Assembly (NCBI GenBank): GCA_030429705.1
Contig: JAUIES010000001.1
Location: 434,001 to 498,000, forward strand
Direction: 5' to 3'
Origin: Phycisphaerae bacterium
GTDB lineage: Bacteria; Planctomycetota; Phycisphaerae; Phycisphaerales; UBA1924
Length of the DNA stretch: 64,000 nucleotides
In this document: positions 19,201 to 26,030 of the stretch, in pieces
Position numbering within the stretch: position 1 is the first letter of the stretch
Layout of the letters: each line of letters opens with the position of its first letter
Program-made: the position numbers and the translations under genes
Notes under the pieces: generated by a model
The model's input: the letters and a program-made list of their open reading frames with translations, nothing else
Told to the model about the DNA's origin: nothing
The model's database searches: none

Positions 19201-19829
19201 GCGTCCGCTGAGAGTGTTGTAAGGCGCACAACAAACCCACGCATCGCCGCGTCGCGGCTTGTCAACACTTCCTGAAACCCAATTGAGCGAGCAAGATCTG
19301 CCGCCCGGTCTTCGTGATCGCTGTGCAACCAGCCATGAACAAAGCAAATGGCGATCGACTCGATGCCGTCGAGCTTGGCCTGCAGAAGTTGTTCGTGAAG
19401 ATCGATCTCATCAAGTGGCTCGACAAGACACCCGGCGACATCGAGCCGTTCGTTCACTTCGATAACGCGTTCAGCGATCGGCTCTGGTCGATTGATCGAA
19501 AGGGCAAAGAGGTCAGGCCTTGACTGATCGCGTATCCAGGACAGATCGCCGAGGCCTTGCGTCGTAACGAGTGCTGTGCGAGCACCTGTGCGCGTCAAAA
19601 GCGCATTTGTCGCGAGCGTGGTTCCGATTCGAACGGACTTGACTTGATTTCGAGCGGCACCATTCGCGGCGAGAACTGCGTCAATTGCAGCAGTGATCGG
19701 GTCTGTTGCTCGCTCGGGGACCTCAGAAAGCACCTTGCCGGTATGAAGGCAACCGTGCGGATCGATGCCGACAGCATCGGTGAATGTACCCCCACGATCC
19801 ACCGCAAACGCCCAGCCTGACAAACTCAC
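16263..19829 (-). CDS. 5-oxoprolinase/hydantoinase family, HyuA-HyuB fusion
   Basis: 1188 residues from the GTG at 19829. This start lies 1 base after the stop of the upstream gene, has GAGGGGG about 5 bases before it, and puts WAFAVDRGGTFTD at the usual distance from the N-terminus; Met codons further upstream would run into the dehydrogenase gene. The first about 640 residues are the HyuA half with two actin-like ATPase signatures (DRGGTFTDAV near the start and SVALDMGGTSTDVAW mid-way). The second half, from about LLSVMSHRFRAIADEMG, is HyuB-like (RGHHADIGGVAPGSM and GGNVETSQLVVDALF are diagnostic). Fused enzymes of this size hydrolyse 5-oxoproline to glutamate with ATP; related ones act on hydantoins or carboxylate ketones. 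It is the last gene of a seven-gene operon, so its true substrate may belong to that pathway. Confidence 0.88.
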   Translation of the reverse strand: MSLSGWAFAVDRGGTFTDAVGIDPHGCLHTGKVLSEVPERATDPITAAIDAVLAANGAARNQVKSVRIGTTLATNALLTRTGARTALVTTQGLGDLSWIRDQSRPDLFALSINRPEPIAERVIEVNERLDVAGCLVEPLDEIDLHEQLLQAKLDGIESIAICFVHGWLHSDHEDRAADLARSIGFQEVLTSRDAAMRGFVVRLTTLSADAALSPIIRRGLDPLRKAFRGRPVLCMQSHGGLVELNEFRGINAILSGPAGGVIGARKVAQSAGFKRSVALDMGGTSTDVAWLGDEIERFEQTVVEGERLAVPMIGIHTVAAGGGSVCRFDGQRLRVGPQSAGAFPGPACYRCDGPCALTDCFLVLGRVPLERFPSVFGSTGDQLPSVELASAAVEKLADEVAASGAPRASAESTAEGCLTIAVEVTAAAVRRISIEQGRDLHGAALVAYGGAGGQIACQVAERLGIATVLFHPIAGLLSAWGIGQADRQTIQRRSFEQTLDDASVQQAERLLQDLEEELAGQHEHAQELHIAKRAMLRSHDWDRGIVVEWSDSASMMHQFQTQTRSRFGYDPGEAPLVIATLEVEAVRPGADQPSGTTLERTDQIGQTTRVAIDGEWRAVPVYQRSSIAVDSVIEGPALLLEDGATVFVEPGWIGHLLSDGTLRCDLVSTAQHAVVERQWDERDPVLLSVMSHRFRAIADEMGAVLRATARSVNMRERLDYSCALFDEHGALIANGQHMPVHLGSMSESVRHVIGSMGSQLQSGDAVLLNDPFRGGTHLPDLTLVSPLFLTGQSSPAFYVASRGHHADIGGVAPGSMSPDATSLEQEGVVIDAMLLCRHGTLRTDELRRRLVEAKHPCRSPDRVIDDLRAQLASNQRGLVSLQTVVDEYGAVQTKRFASALQRVSEQAVRNLQKTLTPGSAMVPMDGGGQIRVSVQTDAPNMVFNFDGTSPQRPECLNAPPAVTKAAVLYVLRCLLQDDIPLNEGCLNAVEVRIPDGCLLKPSQGAAVAGGNVETSQLVVDALFMALGVLANSQGTMNNFSFGDEQVQYYETICGGSGAGPGFNGASAVQSHMTNSRLTDPEVFEDRYPVLVRRFQRRHNSGGLGQWGGGDGVVRELEFRRTMTASLLASRREYAPMGAEGASDGLPGEQILMHEDGTIVSLIGRWTRSIAKGDRLTIKTPGGGGWGTA

Positions 19830-19830
19830 C

Positions 19831-20799
19831 TCAGCCCCCTCGCGCTGCGAAGGCATCGGCATTGAAGACGCAACCGGATTCAGGCGGCTGGTTGGCAAGC
19901 AACGCGAGCACATTGCGCACGCTGCGCTCACATGAGTCCCGATAGGTCCACTGCGTCAGCCCCCCCGCGTGCGGTGTTATGACCACATTGCTCATCTTCA
20001 AAAGTGGACAATCCGCAGGAGGAGGCTCTTCGGCAAGCACATCGGCACCGAATCCGCCCAAATGCCCGGACGCCAAAGCCTCAACCAGAGCATCCTGATC
20101 GAGCAGGTTCCCGCGAGCGGTGTTGATGAGGATGCAGCCGCGTTTCATGGTCTTGAACGCGCGTCGATCAATCATGCCGCGCGTCTCTTCGTTAAGCGGG
20201 CAATGCAGGGTGACAGCGTCCGCGCGGGCGAGCAAGTCGTCAAGCGTTGTGCACTCGAACGATGATTGTTCCTGAGGCCCGCAATAGATGACTTCCATAC
20301 CCATGGCGCTACAGATCTCAGCCACGCGTCGGCCGATGCGACCAAGCCCGACCACGCCAAGCGTTTTGTTGTGCATCTCATCGCGGTCGTAGTGATTTCG
20401 CGATTGCCAATCACCGTCACGCACAGCATTGGCGTAGTGCACCAGCCCCCGCCCGACCGCAAGAAGCAGCAAGATGGTGTGTTCGGCGATTGTCTGTGCA
20501 TTGCACCCGGGCAGGTTGAGGACGCGAACGCCTCGCTGCGAGGCTGCGGCAACATCAACATTGTCCAGCCCAACGCCGCACCGGGCAACCACGCGCACAC
20601 GCGTGCAAGCGTCGAGCAACTGAGCCGTGACCCGACCCTTCCCGCGTGTCATTATTGCGTCGAACGCATCGGACTGTGCAGCAGCCAAACACGCCGCTTC
20701 ATCCGGGGAATCGGCGAGCACAACATGACTCGATGACCTGAGCAGGTCATCGGCCGTATCGGCGATGGTCTCAAGCAGAAGAACGCGCGGTTGACTCAC
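19831..20799 (-). CDS. D-2-hydroxyacid dehydrogenase (PGDH-like)
   Basis: 322 residues, typical for NAD-dependent D-isomer-specific 2-hydroxyacid dehydrogenases. The Rossmann motif is GVVGLGRIGRR. Catalytic residues are visible: Arg in INTARGNLLD, Glu in ADVLAEEPP and His in VITPHAGG. The N-terminal substrate domain has VARCGVGLDNVDV, close to phosphoglycerate dehydrogenase-like members; there is no C-terminal ACT domain, so it is unlikely to be a regulated serine-biosynthesis SerA. The start codon overlaps the stop of the VOC gene by 4 bases, and the next gene starts 1 base after its stop. Within this catabolic operon it probably reduces or oxidises a 2-oxo/2-hydroxy acid intermediate. Confidence 0.88.
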   Translation of the reverse strand: MSQPRVLLLETIADTADDLLRSSSHVVLADSPDEAACLAAAQSDAFDAIMTRGKGRVTAQLLDACTRVRVVARCGVGLDNVDVAAASQRGVRVLNLPGCNAQTIAEHTILLLLAVGRGLVHYANAVRDGDWQSRNHYDRDEMHNKTLGVVGLGRIGRRVAEICSAMGMEVIYCGPQEQSSFECTTLDDLLARADAVTLHCPLNEETRGMIDRRAFKTMKRGCILINTARGNLLDQDALVEALASGHLGGFGADVLAEEPPPADCPLLKMSNVVITPHAGGLTQWTYRDSCERSVRNVLALLANQPPESGCVFNADAFAARGG

Positions 20800-21299
20800 T
20801 GATCGTTCCCATGATAAAGCGATGCATCTTCACTCTGCAAGCCTCGTGCGTCGTCACGCCCGGAAACATATGCGCCGACATCGCCCTGGCACAACGCTGG
20901 GTCATCAAGTTTCGATTCATCCACATCAGAACCAGGGGGGGCGGATATCTCGACAAGATTGCCCGCCGGATCTCGGATAAACATCTGGAAGGTGCCATCG
21001 GGCAGTTTGCGTACTTTCCCCCAGGGCTCGACATCGATGATGCCCAGTTCACGAAACCGTGCATAGGCTGCCCCCCAGTCATCGACCTGCAAGCAGACAT
21101 GCCCGCGAAACGACGGGGTGTCTTTCCACTCGGTGACATGCAATTGCTGCGTGTCATTGATTTTGAAGAAGGCTGCCGGATAATCGAACTTGTACGCTGG
21201 CAACGGTTCGAGCCCCAGTTCGGTCTCATAAAATTTCGCAGCCTTGTCAAGATCATCAACGATCAATGTCATGTGGTTGATGGAAAGTGCTTTGGGCAT
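20796..21299 (-). CDS. VOC superfamily protein (glyoxalase/dioxygenase-like)
   Basis: 167 residues with two beta-alpha-beta-beta-beta modules: SINHMTLIVDDLDKAAKFYETELGL at the start (His as first metal ligand) and FRGHVCLQVDDWGAAYARF in the middle, ending with the IRDPAGNLVEIS signature that carries the last metal Glu. The VOC superfamily includes glyoxalase I, methylmalonyl-CoA epimerase, ring-cleaving dioxygenases and resistance proteins; the residues seen fit a metal-binding member but do not choose between them. About 40 C-terminal residues past the fold are acidic and have no clear match. It overlaps the following dehydrogenase gene by 4 bases and is in the catabolic operon. Confidence 0.8.
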   Translation of the reverse strand: MPKALSINHMTLIVDDLDKAAKFYETELGLEPLPAYKFDYPAAFFKINDTQQLHVTEWKDTPSFRGHVCLQVDDWGAAYARFRELGIIDVEPWGKVRKLPDGTFQMFIRDPAGNLVEISAPPGSDVDESKLDDPALCQGDVGAYVSGRDDARGLQSEDASLYHGNDQ

Positions 21300-21332
21300 G
21301 GTCCGTTTCCTCCTTAACGATTTCGATCAACT

Positions 21333-22505
21333 CTACGACTGTTGCTTGGCCGCATATTCACTGACGAACGACTCGTTGACTGTGACACCAAGTCCTGGCG
21401 CGTTGGGCGATGCGAACCATCCGGCGGAGGGCTTGGGCAAGTCTGAGACCAACTCATGCAGCATCGGGTTCGCCCCGAGTGAATACTCGAGAATTCGGCA
21501 AGCCGGGCTGGCAAACCCGACATGTAGTCCAGCCATGAAAGATAACGCCGACCCCCACAGATGCGGTGCGAGTTCAAGTTGATAAGTTTCGCACAAGGCT
21601 GCGATGCGTCTGCATTCGGTGATGCCACCGATGATCGCAGCATCCGGCTGGACGACATCCATGGACCGTCGTTCGATCGCATCGCGCACTTCAAACCGTG
21701 TAAACAGACTCTCCCCGAGTGCGATCGGGGTTGCGGTCGACCGACGGACCTCGGCTGTGCCCGCGTCATCATCGCTTGAGCAAGGCTCTTCAAACCAACG
21801 AAGCGAACAATCTTCGACTCCGCGACAGAATCGCTTGGCTTCACTCGGACTCATCGTGCCATGAGCATCACACATCAGATCGACCTGATCGCCGATACCC
21901 CGGCGTGCGGCTTTGACGCGGTCGATACTGGCGGCGACGGATCCGTCCATCGCACCAACGCGCATTTTGACCGCATCGAACCCTTCATCAACATATGACT
22001 GCAGTTGCGCTCCGATGTTGTCAGCATCAGCCCAACCGCCCGAGGCGTACGCCGGAAGCGATGGTCGGCACGCCCCCCCGAGTAACTGAACGACCGGTAC
22101 CTCGAGCGATTTGCCGAGGATATCCCAGAGGGCCATATCGACACCACTGATCGCACAGATCGTCAGGCCTCGCCGCCCGAGTGCGGGCATCGATCGTCCG
22201 TGCTTGATCGCCAGTTCGCCTCGCGACCCGTTGTACGCCAATTCCCATGCTCGCCCGACCTCGCGTGGATCCTGCCCGATCAACATCGGGCCGATTTCAT
22301 GCTCAACACAAGCGGCTATTGAGGCGCACGCACCCGAACTGCCAACCGCAGCCTTGGCTTCACCGTACCCGGTAAGACCTTCATCGGTCTCGATCCGAAT
22401 CAGCGTCATGTCAAAGGTCCGCTGCGTTCCAAAGTCGGAAGTGTGTTGCCCCTCGACCGGGATCGGGTAGCGAAGCCACTGTGCGCTCACGCGATTAATC
22501 TTCAT
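21333..22505 (-). CDS. Enolase-superfamily enzyme (mandelate racemase/acid sugar dehydratase type)
   Basis: 390 residues from the ATG at 22505; AGAAGG lies 10 bases upstream of it, and a TTG two codons earlier is too close to that site. The capping domain is followed by a TIM barrel with the mandelate-racemase-subgroup catalytic set: Lys in VKMRVG (a K-x-R variant of K-x-K), metal ligands Asp in LMCDAHG, Glu in RWFEEP and Glu in ALGES, then the Asp-His dyad with Asp in VVQPDAA and His in LAPHLWG. Such enzymes abstract the proton alpha to a carboxylate and either racemise or dehydrate sugar acids. Exact substrate not predictable. It sits between an isomerase and a VOC protein in the operon. 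Confidence 0.88.
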   Translation of the reverse strand: MKINRVSAQWLRYPIPVEGQHTSDFGTQRTFDMTLIRIETDEGLTGYGEAKAAVGSSGACASIAACVEHEIGPMLIGQDPREVGRAWELAYNGSRGELAIKHGRSMPALGRRGLTICAISGVDMALWDILGKSLEVPVVQLLGGACRPSLPAYASGGWADADNIGAQLQSYVDEGFDAVKMRVGAMDGSVAASIDRVKAARRGIGDQVDLMCDAHGTMSPSEAKRFCRGVEDCSLRWFEEPCSSDDDAGTAEVRRSTATPIALGESLFTRFEVRDAIERRSMDVVQPDAAIIGGITECRRIAALCETYQLELAPHLWGSALSFMAGLHVGFASPACRILEYSLGANPMLHELVSDLPKPSAGWFASPNAPGLGVTVNESFVSEYAAKQQS

Positions 22506-22527
22506 CGTCAATCTGCCTTCTGTCTTG

Positions 22528-23415
22528 TTAAGCGATCAACGGGCCGAGCACACGCGCAGTCTGGCGAATCTGTTCGACGAAGAATGATTCACTCATGACA
22601 TTGGAACCATGATCTTCGAGGAACTTGCGTTGTTCTTCGGGGATGTTCGAGAGGTCCGTCTCGGCCTGATGTGGAAACGGGTTCGCAGGTGTGCGGTCAA
22701 AGGGCGGACAGAACTCGGCTGAGAGAGGCCCGTCGTACCCGATCGCTCGCAGCGTCGCGACAATCTTTGCCCAGTCAAGTGTGCCCTGACCGGGAGCAAA
22801 CCTGTTGTTTTCGCCGATATGGAAATCGACAAGTCGATCGCCAGCGGCTCGAATGGCTGCGAACATGTCCTCTTCTTCGAGCGCCATATGGAAGCTGTCG
22901 AGACAGACTCCACATGACGGCCCGACCGCCTCGGCAAGCGCAATCGCCTGAGCAGCGCGGTTGATGAAAAAAGTCTCAAAACGATTGATCGGTTCGATGC
23001 CGATGCGCACGCCGCAAGTCTGCGCATAGTCATTACACGCGGTGACCGACTCGACCGCCCATCGCCATTCGTCTTCGGGTGTGCTCTCTGACACCAACTG
23101 TCCGACGGAGCCGGGCACGACCGACATTTCCTCACCGCCGAGTTCTTTGACCATGGTGATGCAGTCTTTGATGTACTGCACACTTGCCGCCCGGCGTGCT
23201 TCGTCCTTGGCAAGTAGACTCCGTTCGGGGGTCATGAGTGAAACCGCACCGAAACAGGACACGCCGTGTTTCTTGAGCAAGTTGCGGACCGCCGCGGTGT
23301 CGATTGCGTCAGGCGCTCCCGCGATTTCGATGGCTTTGTATCCCAGCGCGGGGAGACGCTCGATAGCCCGTTCGATCGGTTCGGATCGCATCCATGTGTG
23401 CATTGCGAGATACAT
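22528..23415 (-). CDS. Sugar phosphate isomerase/epimerase-like TIM barrel (tagatose/psicose 3-epimerase type)
   Basis: 295 residues from the ATG at 23415, preceded by GGAG at 7 bases; a TTG 5 codons upstream has no such site. It belongs to the xylose-isomerase-like TIM-barrel family. Metal-binding residues expected in D-tagatose/D-psicose 3-epimerases can be seen: Glu in IGIEPINRFE, Asp and His in VCLDSFHMALEE, His in VDFHIGENNR and Glu in LSAEFCPP. The fold and length fit an epimerase or isomerase of a free keto-sugar or sugar acid; hydroxypyruvate isomerases also share it. It is third in the operon, right after the transporter genes. Confidence 0.85.
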   Translation of the reverse strand: MYLAMHTWMRSEPIERAIERLPALGYKAIEIAGAPDAIDTAAVRNLLKKHGVSCFGAVSLMTPERSLLAKDEARRAASVQYIKDCITMVKELGGEEMSVVPGSVGQLVSESTPEDEWRWAVESVTACNDYAQTCGVRIGIEPINRFETFFINRAAQAIALAEAVGPSCGVCLDSFHMALEEEDMFAAIRAAGDRLVDFHIGENNRFAPGQGTLDWAKIVATLRAIGYDGPLSAEFCPPFDRTPANPFPHQAETDLSNIPEEQRKFLEDHGSNVMSESFFVEQIRQTARVLGPLIA

Positions 23416-23475
23416 GTGTGACTCCGTCAAACTCGGTACAGATCTTCAACAGGCTGAGTGTATCGGCTCAAGTAC

Positions 23476-25320
23476 TCATGCGTCGATTTCGTGCGCTTCG
23501 CCCGCCCCTTGAGGAATGCGAATCCGTTCGACGAGATCCTGCACTTCCTGCGGCGGTTCTTTGGTGATGTTCGACACAAAGAACGCCACCACGAAATTGA
23601 TCAACATGCCGATCGTCCCGATGCCCTCCGGGCTGATACCCATGAACCACTGGTCAGAAGAGCCGCCCATGAACTTGAAGTAGATGATGTACCCTGCGGT
23701 GAAGGTGATACCACAGATCATTCCTGTGACCACGCCTTCGCGGTTGGCGCGCTTGACGAAGACGCCGAGGATGATGGCGGGGAAGAAACTTGATGCAGCA
23801 AGCCCGAACGCGAACGCCACAGTCGCCGCGACATAGTCCGGTGGGTTGATGCCAAGGTATCCTGCGCCCACAACCGCCACAGCAGCCGCAATACGAGCAG
23901 CGAGCAACTCCTGTTTCTCTGTGATACTCGGCATCAAAGTCTTTTTCAGCAGGTCGTGACTCACAGCCGTCGAAACAACCAGCAACAAACCTGCAGCCGT
24001 GGAAAGTGCCGCAGCAAGCCCGCCTGCTGCAACCAGCGCAATCACCCAGTTCGGGAGATTGGCGATTTCAGGATTTGCGAGCACCATGATGTCGCGATCG
24101 ACAAATAACTCGTTATCGTTGTCAGTCGTCAGTGCATTCGACAAGAGGCGTTGACCAGAAGGCCCGGTCCCTTCAACGAATGCAGGCGAGCCCACGAACG
24201 GTGGAGCAGCCTTGCCGTCCTTGCCCAGGTACTGAATCTGCCCATCATTGTTCTTGTCAACCCAAGCCAGCAGGCCGGTCGTTTCCCAGGTCTTGAACCA
24301 GTCAGGAATGACCTTCGCGTTTTCGACGCCTTCTGCTGCGTCTTCGCTGTAGTACGCATCGCGCACAGCATCGAGCAGATTGACCCGACCGAACGCACCG
24401 ATCGCCGGCGCGGTCGTGTACAGAATGGCAATAAACAGCAGCGCCCAGCCCGCGCTCAATCGCGCGTCACGAACCCTGGGCACGGTGTAGAACCGGACGA
24501 TGACATGCGGGAGTCCTGCTGTACCGACCATGAGTGCCGCGGTGATACAGAACACATCGAACCAGGGCCGCGAACCGTCCGTGTACGCTGCGAAACCCAG
24601 TTCGGTGTTGAGTTGATCAAGTTTGTCGAGCAAAGACACTTGTTCGCCGCCCGCGATCTGCGTGCCGATCGAACCGGCAAGATCACCGCCGAAGCCGATC
24701 TGTGGTACCGGGTTGCCGGTCAGTTGAATCGCGATGAAAATCGCCGGCATCATGAATGCGAAGATCAACACACAATATTGTGCGACCTGCGTGTAGGTAA
24801 TCCCTTTCATACCGCCGAGCACTGCGTAGAAGAAGACAAGTCCCATCCCGACGAAGACACCGGTTGTGATTTCGACTTCGAGGAAGCGGCTGAACACGAC
24901 ACCGACGCCGCGCATCTGCCCGGCGACATAGGTGAAACTGATGAAGATCGCGCACACGACCGCAACGAGCCGTGCGAAACTGGAGTAATACCGATCGCCG
25001 ACGAAGTCGGGCACGGTAAACTTGCCGAACTTGCGCAGGTAGGGAGCAAGCAGCAGAGCGAGCAGCACATAGCCCCCGGTCCAACCCATGAGATAGACCG
25101 AGCCGTCGTACCCGAGGAACGAGATCAGCCCAGCCATGCTGAGGAACGACGCAGCGCTCATCCAGTCGGCAGCGGTTGCCATGCCGTTGGCGAGCGGGTG
25201 CACCCCCCCACCCGCGACATAAAACTCACTGGTCGATCCTGCTCGCGACCAGATGGCGATGCCGATGTACAGCGCGAAGCTCAATCCGACGATGACGAAT
25301 GTCCACGCTTGTACATCCAA
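23476..25320 (-). CDS. Sodium:solute symporter, large subunit (ActP-like, two-component VC_2705 type)
   Basis: 614 residues with about 13 membrane helices. SEFYVAGGGVHPLANGMATAADWMSAASFL near the N-terminus is characteristic of the acetate-permease-like branch of the SSS family, and the long hydrophilic insertion around residues 325-400 contains DKNNDGQIQYLG, an EF-hand-like loop starting at Asp355. This insertion and the small membrane protein gene just upstream identify the two-component subfamily. Such transporters carry short-chain organic acids such as acetate or related monocarboxylates. Here the gene leads a sugar-acid-like catabolic operon, so the substrate may be the pathway's starting compound. 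The downstream gene starts 60 bases later. Confidence 0.88.
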   Translation of the reverse strand: MDVQAWTFVIVGLSFALYIGIAIWSRAGSTSEFYVAGGGVHPLANGMATAADWMSAASFLSMAGLISFLGYDGSVYLMGWTGGYVLLALLLAPYLRKFGKFTVPDFVGDRYYSSFARLVAVVCAIFISFTYVAGQMRGVGVVFSRFLEVEITTGVFVGMGLVFFYAVLGGMKGITYTQVAQYCVLIFAFMMPAIFIAIQLTGNPVPQIGFGGDLAGSIGTQIAGGEQVSLLDKLDQLNTELGFAAYTDGSRPWFDVFCITAALMVGTAGLPHVIVRFYTVPRVRDARLSAGWALLFIAILYTTAPAIGAFGRVNLLDAVRDAYYSEDAAEGVENAKVIPDWFKTWETTGLLAWVDKNNDGQIQYLGKDGKAAPPFVGSPAFVEGTGPSGQRLLSNALTTDNDNELFVDRDIMVLANPEIANLPNWVIALVAAGGLAAALSTAAGLLLVVSTAVSHDLLKKTLMPSITEKQELLAARIAAAVAVVGAGYLGINPPDYVAATVAFAFGLAASSFFPAIILGVFVKRANREGVVTGMICGITFTAGYIIYFKFMGGSSDQWFMGISPEGIGTIGMLINFVVAFFVSNITKEPPQEVQDLVERIRIPQGAGEAHEIDA

Positions 25321-25353
25321 CAGGAAACCCCTTGCACGACAGAACCGTCGCGA

Positions 25354-25653
25354 TCAGTCTTCACGAACCCCAAACCGTCGATCGAGCCGATTCATCAGCC
25401 AGACATACACAAAGATCAAACAAACAAACACATAGATCGAGCCTTGCTGTGCAAACCAGAACCCGAGTTTGAATCCAGATCCGGGCATGCGAATCGCATT
25501 GAGCGCATCGACGAACAAGATGCCGCACCCGTACGACACCACAAACCAGACCGCCAACAGCAGGAGCACATACCGGATGTTCGCCTGCCAATAGGCACGC
25601 ATGCGTATGTCCTGATCAGTCGATTCGTCGTGCTTGTCTGCAGGTTGTGTCAC
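25354..25653 (-). CDS. Symporter small subunit (DUF4212 family)
   Basis: 99 residues with two membrane helices (YVLLLLAVWFVVSYGCGILF and IYVFVCLIFVYVWLMNRL) and the sequence AYWQANIRYV, which is conserved in the small subunits that accompany ActP-like sodium symporters. The end, NRLDRRFGVRED, also fits. It lies 33 bases upstream of the large subunit on the same strand. Family knowledge: found almost always beside the large subunit and thought to form part of the transporter. It is the first gene of the operon, so the promoter should lie upstream between it and tRNA-Ala. Confidence 0.85.
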   Translation of the reverse strand: MTQPADKHDESTDQDIRMRAYWQANIRYVLLLLAVWFVVSYGCGILFVDALNAIRMPGSGFKLGFWFAQQGSIYVFVCLIFVYVWLMNRLDRRFGVRED

Positions 25654-25821
25654 ACAAGACTCCTGTCATCTGGGGTACACGCTGGTCCTGAACCCGCATG
25701 CACAGGTGACAGTGAACAGCATTTCGCTCTGGCCTGCAACTCGACCGCCTGTTCAGGCCGCCCACGAAGACAAAACCTCGACAATCGAGGCTTCGACGAA
25801 CAGCCGGTTCAATTCGGGAAA

Positions 25822-25894
25822 TGGAGCGCAGGGGACTCGAACCCCTAACTTCCAACTTGCAAAGCTGGCACTCTACCAATTGAGTTAGCGCCCC
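25822..25894 (-). tRNA. tRNA-Ala (anticodon UGC)
   Basis: The minus strand folds into a full cloverleaf of 73 bases: acceptor stem GGGGCGC with GCGCTCC including the G3-U70 wobble that defines alanine tRNAs, D stem ACTC/GAGT, anticodon stem CCAGC/GTTGG with loop TTTGCAA (anticodon TGC), variable loop, and T arm AGGGG-TTCGAGT-CCCCT. The discriminator is A73. The 3' CCA is not encoded: the bases after A73 are TTTC. It would pair with GCA, and by wobble with GCG and other alanine codons. Confidence 0.97.
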
Positions 25895-26030
25895 AATGGG
25901 GACTCCTCCAAAGAGAAGCCTCCGATTATTGGCGTGCCGATCCGTTCGTGACACCCCGGGGCGGCAAACTCTGCACGAGGCCGATTCAACGCTCAGTCGA
26001 TACACTCAGACTGACCGAGAGGAGACTCAA

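Noticed and set aside
20266-20736. Plus-strand frame antisense to the 2-hydroxyacid dehydrogenase
   Set aside because: Shadow of the real gene; no ribosome-binding site or recognised sequence.
25354-25653. Alternative frames of the DUF4212 region
   Set aside because: Overlapping shorter frames have no membrane segments and none of the family motif.
24151-25848. A 565-codon plus-strand open frame antisense to both symporter genes
   Set aside because: It is the mirror of two clearly real membrane protein genes, has no domain, an unnatural Arg/Asp/Glu/His-rich composition and runs into the tRNA-Ala gene.
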